Numbered from the stretch's first letter, positions 42,601-50,489 are shown. The stretch is DNA of 64,000 nt from Actinoplanes octamycinicus (GCF_014205225.1 NZ_JACHNB010000001.1:5065501-5129500), one strand, 5' to 3'. The notes: generated by a model from the letters alone, not told the origin. Translations and numbers: made by a program.

Positions 42601-43099
42601 GGATCGGCTTGTTCATGGTGAGGTAGATCAGGACGCTGACCGCGATCATCGCCAGGCCGGCCGGCCACCAGACGAAGAACGCGGTGACGATGGAGAGCGT
42701 GGCCACCGCGAGCGACTGGGCGATCCGGACGCCGCTGCCGCGCAGCTCCGAGCCGACCTGGTAGACGTCCGAGTCGATCCGGTCGAGCAGCTCGCCGACC
42801 GGCGTGTTCTCCAGCGTCGGGATGTCCTGGCCGAAGGCGACCCGGTTGAGTCCACGCCGGACCTGGGCGGCCCAGTCGGCGGTCAGCCGGGCGGCGACCA
42901 GCCCGACGACGACGTCGCTGACCACCACCGCGACGAGCGCGACGGCCAGCGCCACGAACATCGGGGCGGACCGGTCCACCAGCACCGGGCCGGCCAGCGC
43001 GAGGGCCACGGCCGATCCGGCCGCGCCGAGCACGATCAGGAACGCGGCCAGCGCCGTGCGACTTCGGGAGGTAACCCACAGGTCGCTGAGCAGACGCAT
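39605..43099 (-). CDS. Fused two-half ABC exporter (TMD-NBD-TMD-NBD)
   Basis: An 1,164-residue exporter made of two type-IV half transporters in one chain. NBD1: Walker A GRTGSGKS (about 354), signature LSAGQ (about 460), Walker B VVILDEATA, H-loop IVAHRLSS, all functional-looking. NBD2: Walker A GPVGSGKS (about 972), canonical LSGGQ (about 1071), but Walker B ends LLIADDVSSALD with Asp in place of the catalytic Glu, and the H-loop His is replaced (VVGSTSKRAAL). So one ATP site is catalytically weak, as in asymmetric heterodimeric exporters. Substrate unknown; the adjacent TetR and FAD monooxygenase suggest a drug-like or aromatic compound. Confidence 0.93.
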   Translation of the reverse strand: MRLLSDLWVTSRSRTALAAFLIVLGAAGSAVALALAGPVLVDRSAPMFVALAVALVAVVVSDVVVGLVAARLTADWAAQVRRGLNRVAFGQDIPTLENTPVGELLDRIDSDVYQVGSELRGSGVRIAQSLAVATLSIVTAFFVWWPAGLAMIAVSVLIYLTMNKPIQRIGPVRIAEEEAWSDLAAVMEEAIHGQDDVRTSLAAPYVHRLFADRAREVLARGRRVWRSSSRVTMWAGAITRSLIASLVLVGAWALVTGHIDGARLTGIWLLALGFGGTLEHVTRMVPELQNALGAWGRVQMLRAVTQEPTEGAAPTDGDLEVRDLTFQYGEADSSRPPALRGVTLTFARGRSYALIGRTGSGKSTLAKVLTRAVEVPSGTVFLGGADINDLAVEGLRRWTAIVPQRTEILAGTLAENIALFDRELLPRAGAALDELGLTAWVDGLPDGIDTKLGEGGYKLSAGQEQLVAFARILVRDPQVVILDEATARMDPVTESWVQRATDRLLAGRIGVIVAHRLSSVQRCDEVVVLADGQVMEAGPLRESRRFAELMASSNLAVPAPAAPANGGVLVEDEEAGDWDAAVRLELGADALTNPLPAVAPPPLPTPPPTRTMREIARLATNDARYGLGAVGLFVLLVLFGLDGVVLPLLWSDVVDGVGSPMLPALGIAVALLALIPTLYYTGAWFPEWWVRQMLRISLRLVHGQIGPRRVSKHTPAEVVAQGGDTERVVMLADNLIDSGVALIVAVAMTVTSQSLVPALFFLGTMLVSGLAATLFGPRLEQAARRTVAARAAFATSLVSSLSAARTVKLAGATEPVLDHLAGLDAKRSELQWREIAIQVWARSTPSIASGLLPIAVWALYLSDRLSSAATLIAVATLGSARWFAWTTASLVSHYPSAKVWTARTVAMTGAAEYSSGVTGVDISAGTAPAPPAAPRNPLRTLELRGFSAVHENGAQGVRDVDLTVQRGELVLVVGPVGSGKSSLLRALAGIVHHTGDLRWNGEPVRDPELFLRPNQVGYVAQLPRVLSGTVADNIQLGHEVDAADAVSVAQLEHDLTASGGGLGLLIGHKGTRLSGGQLQRLALARALAPRTELLIADDVSSALDVTTELELWRALRSHGVTVVGSTSKRAALAQADRVVVLIGGKAEDQGTWPELEDRWGHLAG

Positions 43100-43137
43100 A
43101 CGAAGTCCTCTGGACGATGGGAGAAGGGCGGTACCCC

Positions 43138-43167
43138 ATCCTGCTGCGGCCCGTTCGAAGCGCTCAA
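43138..43167 (-). promoter_or_regulatory. Candidate promoter of the ABC exporter gene
   Basis: On the minus strand TTGAGC (43167-43162) and CAGGAT (43143-43138) are 18 bases apart. The start codon lies about 39 bases downstream with AGAGGA before it. Confidence 0.35.
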
Positions 43168-43277
43168 CCGGTTTAAATAGGACATGTCATCCGCCCGGGG
43201 GCGGAAAGTGATCATGGCCTCGGGCGACTCGGGAATCGGCTGGCGGTGGCGTCCGCGGGTGCGATGTACTGCCGGCC

Positions 43278-43517
43278 ATGGGCGGAACCGCACTCAGCAT
43301 CCTCAGCCCGCTGACCGCGGCCCGCGCCGAGCCGATCGTGGTGGCCGAGATGGCCGCCGAGGGCCTGACCCGCTACCCGCCGAGCCCGGACCTGCTGGCC
43401 CGCCTCGACCGGGCCGGCCGCTGCCTGCGCAGCCCGGACCTGCACGGCTCGGTGCTGCTGGACGCCCCCGCAGTCGCCGCCTGGCGAGCGCACCCGGACT
43501 TCCACATCGTGAAGTAG
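43278..43517 (+). CDS. Small protein of unknown function
   Basis: A 79-residue protein whose third codon positions are almost all G/C, so the frame is very probably real. It contains TRYPPSPDLLARLDRAGRCLRSPDLHGSVLLDAP, no membrane segment and a single Cys. It stands alone on the plus strand and its stop abuts the stop of the convergent phosphoesterase with no gap. Not recognised. Confidence 0.6.
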   Translation: MGGTALSILSPLTAARAEPIVVAEMAAEGLTRYPPSPDLLARLDRAGRCLRSPDLHGSVLLDAPAVAAWRAHPDFHIVK

Positions 43518-44705
43518 TCAGGCGGCGCGCAGGGTGAGCAGGGTGATCTCGCTGGGGGCGAAGATACGGAACGGCGGGCCCCAGAATCCGGTGCCGCGGC
43601 TGGTGTAGAGCTGGGTGCGCTCGGAGTGCCGGGACAGGCCCTGCAGGACCGGCTGGTCGATCCGGACCAGGTAGTGGAACGGCCACATCTGGCCGCCATG
43701 GGTGTGGCCGGACAGCTGCAGGTCGATGCCGTGCGCGACGGCGCCGGAGATCTGCTGCGGCTGGTGGGCGAGCAGCAGCACCGGAAGCTGGGGGTCGGCG
43801 CCGGCCAGCGCGGCCTCGTGGTCCATGTGGTGGCCGGGGACGCCGGAGCCGGCCGCGGTGCGGTCGTCGACGCCGGCCACGACGAGCGAGTCGCCGCCGC
43901 GGGAGACGACCAGATGCCGGTTGTGCAGGGCCTCCCAGCCGAGCTCGGACATGTGCTCGACCCAGCCCTGGGCGCCGCTCATGTACTCGTGGTTGCCGGT
44001 CACGTAGACCCGGGCCAGGCTCGCGCGGACGTCGCCGAGCGGCGCGGCCATCTCGCGGCGCTGGTCGACCTCGCCGTCGGCGATGTCGCCGGTGTGCGCG
44101 ACGATGTCCGCGTCCAACGAGTTGATCACCTCGGTCACGCCGCGGGACCAGCGTGCCCGGTCGATCGGGCCGTAGTGGGTGTCGGTGATCAGCACCACCC
44201 GCAGCCCGTCCAGGCCCCGGCCCAGGCGCGGGATGGTGACGTTCACCCGGCGCACCCGGGAGACCCGCATCGCCTCGGCGTAGCCGTAGACCAGCAGGAT
44301 CAGCGAGACGGCCAGCACGGTGCCGGTGACCACCCGGGAGCGGACCGGGTCGGCGACCCCGGCGAGGGCCAGGACCAGGCCGAACAGCTGGCCCAGGAGC
44401 GACCAGACGAAGAGCACCCAGAGCACGCCGAGCGTGGTGTCGGCGATCCGGGCGGCGGTGTCGTCGCGCCGGCCGTGGCCGCGGAACATCAGCACCGGGA
44501 AGGCCGCCGCGACCAGCACGACCAGCACGGTGGCGGTGACGACCACCGGGGTGGGCCAGGCGTTGCCGGACCAGACCAGGGTGGCCCACGGCACCCCGAA
44601 GAGCAGGGCGAGGACCGCCACCAGGATCACACCGAACCGGGCGCCCGCCCGTCGCCGCCGGGGCTTGGCCTCGACCGCCTCATCCACTGACATGCGAGCA
44701 AGCAT
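43518..44705 (-). CDS. Membrane metallophosphoesterase (YkuE-like)
   Basis: A 395-residue protein with about five membrane helices in the first 145 residues followed by a calcineurin-like phosphoesterase domain. The metal ligands appear in order as DTHYG, GDIADG, GNHEY, LLAHQP and SGHTHGGQ. Related proteins act on UDP-diacylglucosamine or lipid phosphates; the substrate here is unknown. The start may instead be the ATG four codons downstream (MSVDEAVE). The gene upstream on the same strand ends nine bases before. Confidence 0.93.
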   Translation of the reverse strand: MLARMSVDEAVEAKPRRRRAGARFGVILVAVLALLFGVPWATLVWSGNAWPTPVVVTATVLVVLVAAAFPVLMFRGHGRRDDTAARIADTTLGVLWVLFVWSLLGQLFGLVLALAGVADPVRSRVVTGTVLAVSLILLVYGYAEAMRVSRVRRVNVTIPRLGRGLDGLRVVLITDTHYGPIDRARWSRGVTEVINSLDADIVAHTGDIADGEVDQRREMAAPLGDVRASLARVYVTGNHEYMSGAQGWVEHMSELGWEALHNRHLVVSRGGDSLVVAGVDDRTAAGSGVPGHHMDHEAALAGADPQLPVLLLAHQPQQISGAVAHGIDLQLSGHTHGGQMWPFHYLVRIDQPVLQGLSRHSERTQLYTSRGTGFWGPPFRIFAPSEITLLTLRAA

Positions 44706-44714
44706 GCCACCGCG

Positions 44715-45410
44715 TCACGGCGAAAACCCGTCCGCCGGATCAGCGCGCAGCGAACACAGCAGCGCGGACGGCACCACCAGGTCGGCCCGGTCCCGGGTGG
44801 TGGCGATCAGTGCGGCGTTCCGCTCGTCGGTGCCGGTCGCCCAGGCCCGCGCGGCCTCCGGTGACTTGCCGAAGCGGACGTGCCGGGCGATCAGCCGGCG
44901 CAGCCGCTCGGCCGGGTCGAGATCGGTGTACCAGACCTCGCTGAACACCTCCCGCAATCCGGCCCACCGGCCCTCGCCGAGCAGCAGGTAGTTGCCCTCG
45001 GTGAGGATCAGCCGGGCGGTGCGGGGCACCCCGATGGCGCCGGCGATCGGCTGCTCCAGGACCCGCTCGAAACCGGGCACGTAGACCATGTCGTCGCGGT
45101 CGTCGAGCAGCCGGCGCAGCAGCGCGGAATACCCCCAGCCGTCGAAGGTGTCCGGCGCGCCCTTGCGGTCGCGCAGCCCGAGCCGGTCCAGCTCGACGTC
45201 GGCCAGGTGGAAGCCGTCCATCGGCACGTGCGCCACCCAGCCGCCGGCGGTCAGCCCGGCCGGCGGCTCCGGGGCGAGGGCGGCCAGCAGCGACTCGGCC
45301 AGGGTGGTCTTGCCGGCGCCGGGCGGTCCGGCGATGCCGAGGACGGCGCGCCGCCCGCCGGCGACGAGGGACCGGGCCCGGCGCACCAGATCGGGGAACG
45401 TGCCTGTCAT
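44715..45410 (-). CDS. Nucleoside/sugar kinase of the uridine-kinase (PRK) family
   Basis: A 231-residue P-loop kinase: Walker A GPPGAGKTTLAESL, the HVPMDGFHLADVELDRLG motif with catalytic Asp, LTEGNYLLLGEGRW (Walker B-like) and the lid RRLIARHVRFGKSPEAARAW. It resembles the YggC/FrcK group, which phosphorylates fructose or other small substrates, rather than true uridine kinase. An ATG start is chosen; the frame is open further upstream without coding character. Confidence 0.9.
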   Translation of the reverse strand: MTGTFPDLVRRARSLVAGGRRAVLGIAGPPGAGKTTLAESLLAALAPEPPAGLTAGGWVAHVPMDGFHLADVELDRLGLRDRKGAPDTFDGWGYSALLRRLLDDRDDMVYVPGFERVLEQPIAGAIGVPRTARLILTEGNYLLLGEGRWAGLREVFSEVWYTDLDPAERLRRLIARHVRFGKSPEAARAWATGTDERNAALIATTRDRADLVVPSALLCSLRADPADGFSP

Positions 45411-45512
45411 ACCGCAGACCGTACCGGGGGTCGGATCTCCGACTGGGACGAGAGATGCGCGGCGGCGCCGTGGACCCTGACGGAGTTCCCGGCTACTACC
45501 GAGAGGAATTAG

Positions 45513-45875
45513 ATGATCACGTTCGGCTCGGCGGCGATGGCCGCCCTTCTCGTCGTCCCGGCGCCGGTCGCGCCGTCCGCGGAGTCGCCGGCCGGTGCGG
45601 AGGCGGCCGGCGGTTCCGCGGTGACGCGCGGCCCGGACGGCGCCTACTACGTCGGTGACCGGGCCGGCCGCGTCCTGCGGATCGCGCCCGGCCACGTTCC
45701 CCAGGTCTACGCCACCGGCCTGCCCGGCCTGGTCAGCCTCGCCTGGGGCGCCGATCACCGGCTCTACGCGCGGGCCACCACCCGTAAGCGCCTGCGCTCC
45801 ACCGTGCTGATCCAGGTCAGCCGCACCGGCGCACACCGGCTGGTGGAGATCGACCCGGTCCCGGCCCGGCGCTAG
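45513..45875 (+). CDS. Short secreted ScyD/ScyE-like protein (one beta-propeller blade)
   Basis: A 120-residue protein with a signal peptide (MITFGSAAMAALLVVPAPVAPSA) and GAEAAGGSAVTRGPDGAYYVGDRAGRVLRIAPG, the repeat seen in ScyD/ScyE family NHL-like proteins, which normally run 300 or more residues. Good GAGAGGAAT site before the ATG. It is either a decayed remnant or a minimal form. Confidence 0.7.
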   Translation: MITFGSAAMAALLVVPAPVAPSAESPAGAEAAGGSAVTRGPDGAYYVGDRAGRVLRIAPGHVPQVYATGLPGLVSLAWGADHRLYARATTRKRLRSTVLIQVSRTGAHRLVEIDPVPARR

Positions 45876-45909
45876 GCACGGTCCGCTCCGGGTGCGGGCC
45901 GCCGCTTTC

Positions 45910-45985
45910 CGGTACGCGCGAGGCGGTCCCGGCGCGAGGCCGCCTCGCGCCGGACGGCCGCGGCGGGACCGCTCCGGGCGTACCG
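45910..45985. terminator. Composite inverted repeat between convergent genes
   Basis: Three nested dyads: CGGTACGC/GCGTACCG (45910-45917, 45978-45985), GCGGTCCCG/CGGGACCGC (45923-45931, 45964-45972) and a 10-bp arm GGCGCGAGGC/GCCTCGCGCC around one base (45931-45951). Probably a bidirectional terminator. Confidence 0.7.
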
Positions 45986-46042
45986 TCAATCGGTGGTCCC
46001 GATCGGAGCGGACCTGGCGCGGGCCCGCGGACCGGCGGGGGT

Positions 46043-46130
46043 GCTCAGCCGAGACCGGGGCGCAGCCCGGCCACGCCGGCGGGTTTGCTCAGCCGAGACC
46101 GAGGCGCAGCCCGGCCACGCCGGCGGGGGA
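46043..46130. repeat. 44-bp tandem duplication at a gene 3' end
   Basis: GCTCAGCCGAGACCGNGGCG begins at 46043 and again at 46087 and the copies match almost throughout. The second copy encodes the last residues and stop of the minus-strand gene; the first lies just past the stop. Confidence 0.88.
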
Positions 46131-46742
46131 GAGCGGCCGGGAGGTGGCCCGGGCCAGGTCGGTACGGATGCCGTCGGGGAGTTCCTCGCCGAGCGCGCAG
46201 AGCGCCGGGTAGAGGTCGAGGACCTGGCGGTGGCTGAGCGCGCCCGCGCCGATCAGCAGGCCGTTGAGCGCGGTCGGGGTCTGGCTCAGCTCGCCGCACA
46301 GTTCGGCGCGCCAGGACGGGTCGTGGACGTGGTCGGCGAACTCGCGGGCGATCCGGTTGCCGGCCGGGGAGCGCAGGCCGCCGAGGGAGCTCTGCCGGTG
46401 CCGGCTGATCGGCGGGGCGAGCCGGCAGGCGATCCCGAGCCGGCGGGCCAGCTGCGGCACGGTGAGCACGTCCAGGCCGGCCGCGCATCCCTCGCACAGC
46501 CGCTGGAAGGTGGTCGCGTGGATCACCGAGGCGGGCCGCTGGCAGGCGCCGTCCAGGCCGCAGGACGGGTCGAGGATCACCTCGGTGAGGGTGCCCTCGT
46601 GGTCGAACCGGCCGACCGCGAAGTAGGTCGCCGGGGCGGTGCGGTAACGGGCCAGCGCCGCGCGGGCGCTGACATAGCCGTCCGGGTCGACGCCGATGCG
46701 TGGCACACCGGCGTCGGTGTGCAACTGGATGAGCCGGAACAT
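46089..46742 (-). CDS. Hypothetical protein with Cys pairs
   Basis: A 217-residue soluble protein. ATG 46742 is chosen since GGGAG is seven bases before it, although a GTG two codons earlier is in frame. It has CGLDGACQ and LCEGCAAGLDVLTVPQLARRLGIACRL, possible metal or disulfide cysteines, in a helical context. Not recognised. The C-terminal LSPAGVAGLRLGLG is encoded by a duplicated 44-bp segment. The next gene is divergent; the 238-bp gap between them holds three GTCAC/GTGAC half sites (46815, 46825, 46836). Confidence 0.75.
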   Translation of the reverse strand: MFRLIQLHTDAGVPRIGVDPDGYVSARAALARYRTAPATYFAVGRFDHEGTLTEVILDPSCGLDGACQRPASVIHATTFQRLCEGCAAGLDVLTVPQLARRLGIACRLAPPISRHRQSSLGGLRSPAGNRIAREFADHVHDPSWRAELCGELSQTPTALNGLLIGAGALSHRQVLDLYPALCALGEELPDGIRTDLARATSRPLSPAGVAGLRLGLG

Positions 46743-46980
46743 GGGCACGCTCCCGGGGTGAAGCGAATTCGGTGTCGTCCTCCGGTACGTCAGCCGCGCG
46801 GCAAAGGTTCACAAGTCACTCTGTGTCACCAGATCGTGACGGCGTTTGCGCTGGCAGACGTCCCGGATGGGAGCGAAGATTACTCCGGGTAGTGGAAATT
46901 GGCTAGGGCGAACGGAGGAGGCCGCAAGATCGGGATTTGGGTACGGTGGGTTGCCGAATGGCGGGACAAAGGGGGACTTT

Positions 46981-47775
46981 GTGGGCTGGAGCACGTTGCC
47001 GGCGCTGATGTATCACTCGGTCTCCGCCGTGGACGGCCCGCTGCGTGATCTCGCCGTCCCACCGGACCGGCTGGCCGAGCAGCTGGAGGCGCTCACCGCC
47101 GCCGGCTACCGCCTGGTCGGCCTGACCGAGGCGCTCGACCAGGTGCGCGCCGGCAGCACCGAGAAGCTGCTCGCGGTCACCTTCGACGACGGCTACCGCG
47201 ACTTCCTCACCGCCGGCGTCCCCGCGCTGCGGGCGGCCGGCGCCGGCGCCACCCTGTACGCGTCGGTCGGCCACCTCGGCGGCCGGGCCGGCTGGCTGGG
47301 CCGCTGGTCACCCGACTTCGGCCCGATGCTGACCTGGGAGGAGCTGGCCGAGGTGGCCGCCCAGGGCATCGAGATCGGCAACCACAGCCTGATCCACCAC
47401 CCGCTCGACGTGCTGCCCCCGGCGCTGCTGCGCGACGAGGTGTACCGCAGCCGCGACGAGCTGGAGCAGCGCCTGCAGCGCGGGGTGCGGTCGTTCGCCT
47501 ACCCGCACGGCTACAACAGCCGCCGGGTCCGCGACGTGGTCGCCGCGGCCGGGCACGACAACGCCACCGAGGTCGGCTACCGGGTGCACACCCCGCGCGA
47601 GCGGCAGTTCGCGGTGCCGCGCTTCCAGCCCACCCCGGACCACACCGGCGCCGACCTGGTCGCGCTGGTCGAGGGCCACGGATCCGGCCTGGTCCCGACC
47701 CTGAAGCGGTACGCTCAGCCGGGCTGGCGCCTGGTCCGCAAGCTCGCCCGCGCGACGGGCCGGACCCTGACCTGA
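46981..47775 (+). CDS. Polysaccharide deacetylase (NodB/CE4 family)
   Basis: A 264-residue CE4 domain with AAGGGGG before the GTG start (GWSTLPALMYHSVS). Motif 1 TFDDGYRDF, motif 2 NHSLIHH (metal His pair) and motif 3 FAYPHGYNS are present. CE4 enzymes remove acetyl groups from polymers such as N-acetylglucosamine glycans. There is no clear signal peptide, so it may be cytoplasmic or anchored through partners. It is the first of three genes for glycan-acting proteins, two bases before the next gene. Confidence 0.92.
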   Translation: MGWSTLPALMYHSVSAVDGPLRDLAVPPDRLAEQLEALTAAGYRLVGLTEALDQVRAGSTEKLLAVTFDDGYRDFLTAGVPALRAAGAGATLYASVGHLGGRAGWLGRWSPDFGPMLTWEELAEVAAQGIEIGNHSLIHHPLDVLPPALLRDEVYRSRDELEQRLQRGVRSFAYPHGYNSRRVRDVVAAAGHDNATEVGYRVHTPRERQFAVPRFQPTPDHTGADLVALVEGHGSGLVPTLKRYAQPGWRLVRKLARATGRTLT

Positions 47776-47776
47776 G

Positions 47777-48754
47777 GTGCCCGTGCTGATCTCCCGACGC
47801 CACCTGCTGCTGCTCGCCGGGTCCGCGGCGCTGGCCGGCTGCACCGCCCCCGACAAGCCCTCCTGGCCGCCGGTGCCGTCCGCGCTGCCGTCCCCGTCCG
47901 CGGTCCGGACCGGCGGCGGACCGGTGCCGCTGCAGCCCGGCAAGGTGATGCTCGGCGCCTACGTCGCGCTCCACGGGATGAGCCCGGCCGGCGGGCTGGC
48001 GCTGCGCCGCCGTCAGCTCGGCCACGACCTGCGGATCGTGCACCGCTACTACTCGTGGACCGATCAGCTGCCGACCCGGCTGTCCTACCTGCCGCCGGCG
48101 AGCACGCTGATGATCTCCTGGCGCGGCCCGCGGCTCACCGACATCACCACCGGCCGGGCCGACCGGCTGATCACCGCGGCGGCCCGCCGGCTCGCCGCCG
48201 GCGACCGGCCGGTCCTGCTGCGCTGGGGCTGGGACATGAACCGCGACTTCTACCGCTGGGGCGGCGCCGCCAACGGCCGGTCGCCGGCCGGCTACGTGAC
48301 CGCCTGGAAACGGCTGCGCGGACTGTTCGCCGAGGCCGGCGCGGACAACGTCTCCTGGGTGTGGAGCCCGAACTGGAACACCCACCCCGAGGAACCCTGG
48401 AACAATCGGGACGGGTACTACCCGGGTGACGACCTGGTCGACTGGGTGGGCGTGTCCGGGTACTCGCAGGGCGAGACCCCGGAGCAGATGTTCGACCCGG
48501 TCTACCAGACGTACGCCGCCCGGAAACCCATCATGATCACGGAGGTGGCGGTGGCGGACCGCGGCGGCGCCAGCAAACCGGACTGGATCCGGGACTTCGC
48601 GGCCTGGGCGCGGTCCCGGCCCGCGGTCGGCGCCGCCGTCTGGTTCGACACCGACACCCACCCCGGCTCGACGGAGAAGTGGCGGATCGACTCGGACCGG
48701 GCCAGCCTGGCCGCGTACCGGGCGATGGCCGGCGATCCGGTGTTCGGCGCGTGA
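47777..48754 (+). CDS. GH26-like glycoside hydrolase lipoprotein
   Basis: A 325-residue secreted lipoprotein (twin-arginine SRRHLLLL, lipobox LAGC, Cys22) followed by a GH26-type TIM barrel, the mannanase fold. The usual acid/base segment H-E-M-N-G reads RWGWDMNRDFYRWGG, with Asp153 at the acid/base position, while the nucleophile is kept (KPIMITEVAV, Glu256). WSPNWNTHPEEPWNNRDGYYPGDDLVDWVGVSGY is typical of the family. Substrate could be an exopolysaccharide. GTG start; overlaps the beta-helix gene. Confidence 0.85.
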   Translation: MPVLISRRHLLLLAGSAALAGCTAPDKPSWPPVPSALPSPSAVRTGGGPVPLQPGKVMLGAYVALHGMSPAGGLALRRRQLGHDLRIVHRYYSWTDQLPTRLSYLPPASTLMISWRGPRLTDITTGRADRLITAAARRLAAGDRPVLLRWGWDMNRDFYRWGGAANGRSPAGYVTAWKRLRGLFAEAGADNVSWVWSPNWNTHPEEPWNNRDGYYPGDDLVDWVGVSGYSQGETPEQMFDPVYQTYAARKPIMITEVAVADRGGASKPDWIRDFAAWARSRPAVGAAVWFDTDTHPGSTEKWRIDSDRASLAAYRAMAGDPVFGA

Positions 48755-50067
48755 GACGGGTCGTCCTCGCGGTGGCGGTGCTGATCCCGCTGGTGGCGCT
48801 GGTCGCCTGGGCGTTCACCCACGAGCCGTCCGGCACCGCCGAGGCGCCCGCCGGCTACTGGGTCTCCGCCTACGGCGACGACGCCGGCGACGGCAGCTCC
48901 CGGCACCCGTGGCGCTCGGTCACCAAAGCGGTCAGCGCGGTCCCCGAGGGCGCCACCATCCACCTGCGCGGCGGGGACTACCGCCCGTTCACGGTGGACC
49001 GGCCCGGCCTGACGATCACCAGCGCGCCCGGCGAGAAGGCGACGATCGTCGGGCAGTCCGGCACCCGGGACGTCATCCTGGTCACCGACGACCACGTCAC
49101 GCTGCGGAACCTCGAGGTGCGCGGCTGCGTGCCCAACCCGGCCCCGGACGCGGCGGAGACCGGCGACCACGGCAGCGGCGTGCGGATCCACGGCACCACC
49201 GGGGTCACCGTGCAGAACGTGCACGTGCACCACAGCGCCGGGACGACCGCGGCCGGGCTGCCGGTCGGCTGCTACGGCATCCTCGCCACCGACGCCCGGG
49301 ACCTGACCGTGAGCGGCAACGAGGTGGACCACAACGGCGCCGGGATCGTGGTCTCCGGCGGCGGCCGCGGCGTGCTGGTGGACGGCAACACCGTGCACGA
49401 CCAGGACCGGATCATCCACAACACGGCGGCGCCGCTGGACGACTTCGGCGGCTACGGGCTGGCCGCGACGTTCGTCGAGGACGACCCGGGGCCGGTCTTC
49501 CGGAACAACACGGTGACGCACAACCTCGGGCCGTCCACCGACTACGGCGTCGACGGCGGCGGCATCGAGATCTACGACGCCGGGCACGTGACGATCACCG
49601 GCAACACGTTCGCCGACAACGACGGCGCGCTGGAGACCGGCACCGGCTCCGGCGGCGGCTGCGACGGCAACGTCTTCGCCGGCAACACCGTCGCCACCCG
49701 CGACCACGGCGACGACCGCTCCACCGGCCTGGTGCTGCGCTGCGCCGCCGACATGCGGGTCACCGGCAACACCTTCGAGAACCTCAGCCAGTTCACCTTC
49801 CTGATCTCCACGGACGGCGACTTCGCCGGCCGCATCGACGGTCTCACCATCACCGGCAACGATGTCCGCCAGGCGCCGGGCGTGGTCGTGCACCGCCTCC
49901 AGGTGCCCTCGACCGCGTCGCTGCCCCGCATCACGATCGACGCCAACCGCTACCGGCTGGCCGGCGCGTCCTTCGCGGTGATCGGCCCGGACGACTCGCC
50001 GGACGCCGCCAACACGGTCGACTTCGCCACCTGGCAGCAGCGCACCCGCTTCGACGCGACGTCCTAG
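48751..50067 (+). CDS. Membrane-anchored right-handed parallel beta-helix protein
   Basis: A 438-residue protein with an N-terminal signal anchor (VVLAVAVLIPLVALVAWAF) and a beta-helix of PbH1 repeats (GVTVQNVHVHHS, DLTVSGNEVDHNG, GVLVDGNTVHDQD, HVTITGNTFADND, DMRVTGNTFENLS, GLTITGNDVRQAP). The start YWVSAYGDDAGDGSSRHPWRSVTKAVSAVPEGATIHLRGG is common to pectate-lyase-like/poly-lyase proteins. GTG start overlaps the GH26 stop. Probably binds or cleaves an acidic polysaccharide; the substrate is not known. Confidence 0.9.
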   Translation: MRRVVLAVAVLIPLVALVAWAFTHEPSGTAEAPAGYWVSAYGDDAGDGSSRHPWRSVTKAVSAVPEGATIHLRGGDYRPFTVDRPGLTITSAPGEKATIVGQSGTRDVILVTDDHVTLRNLEVRGCVPNPAPDAAETGDHGSGVRIHGTTGVTVQNVHVHHSAGTTAAGLPVGCYGILATDARDLTVSGNEVDHNGAGIVVSGGGRGVLVDGNTVHDQDRIIHNTAAPLDDFGGYGLAATFVEDDPGPVFRNNTVTHNLGPSTDYGVDGGGIEIYDAGHVTITGNTFADNDGALETGTGSGGGCDGNVFAGNTVATRDHGDDRSTGLVLRCAADMRVTGNTFENLSQFTFLISTDGDFAGRIDGLTITGNDVRQAPGVVVHRLQVPSTASLPRITIDANRYRLAGASFAVIGPDDSPDAANTVDFATWQQRTRFDATS

Positions 50068-50081
50068 ATCCGGACCACCCT

Positions 50082-50489
50082 CGCTGCCGCGACGCCGCCC
50101 TCCCCCTTCCGGATCCTTGTCCGGTACGACTCGGAGCCCCGTGCGAGCCGGCCCGCGATGCCCCGGCCCGCGCAGGACCGCCACGCGTGTCGTGCGGGTC
50201 CGCCGGCGGACCGCGACGCCCGCCGCCGGTCACGGCTGCGGCCGCGCCCCCTGTCCCGGGCTGGCTTCCACGGGTGTCTCACAGCGGTCGAGACACCCGT
50301 GAGAGCCAGCCGGGGGCGGGAGCCGCGGCCGGGGCCGTGACCAGAAGCGGGCGTCGCGGGCCAGCGGCGGACCCGCACGACACGCGCGGCGGTCGGGGGT
50401 GGGCCGCAGCCTCGCGGGCCGACTGTCACGGGACTCCGAGTCGTACCGGACAAAGGATCCGTAAGGCGGAGGGCGGCGTCGCGGCAGCG
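50082..50489. repeat. 408-bp near-perfect palindrome (giant hairpin element)
   Basis: Arms of about 200 bp run from CGCTGCCGCGACGCCGCCCT inwards to a core GGCTGGCTTCCACGGGTGTC / GACACCCGTGAGAGCCAGCC around a 9-nt loop centred at 50285. The outer 65 bp of each arm differ by three substitutions and one indel; the rest is alignable throughout. It starts 14 bases after the stop of the left gene and ends 53 bases before the stop of the right, convergent gene. No transposase frame lies within it. Confidence 0.95.

Noticed and set aside
39896..43180. A 1,094-codon plus-strand frame antisense to the ABC exporter
   Set aside because: Composition is typical of an antisense shadow and the minus strand shows complete ABC motifs.
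46846..46980. N-terminal extension of the polysaccharide deacetylase
   Set aside because: The extra 45 residues lack a signal peptide or domain and cover the probable promoter; AAGGGGG precedes the GTG at 46981.
50082..50489. Insertion sequence or intact transposon
   Set aside because: The palindrome has no transposase frame and no clear target duplication at its ends; at most it is a non-autonomous or REP-like element.
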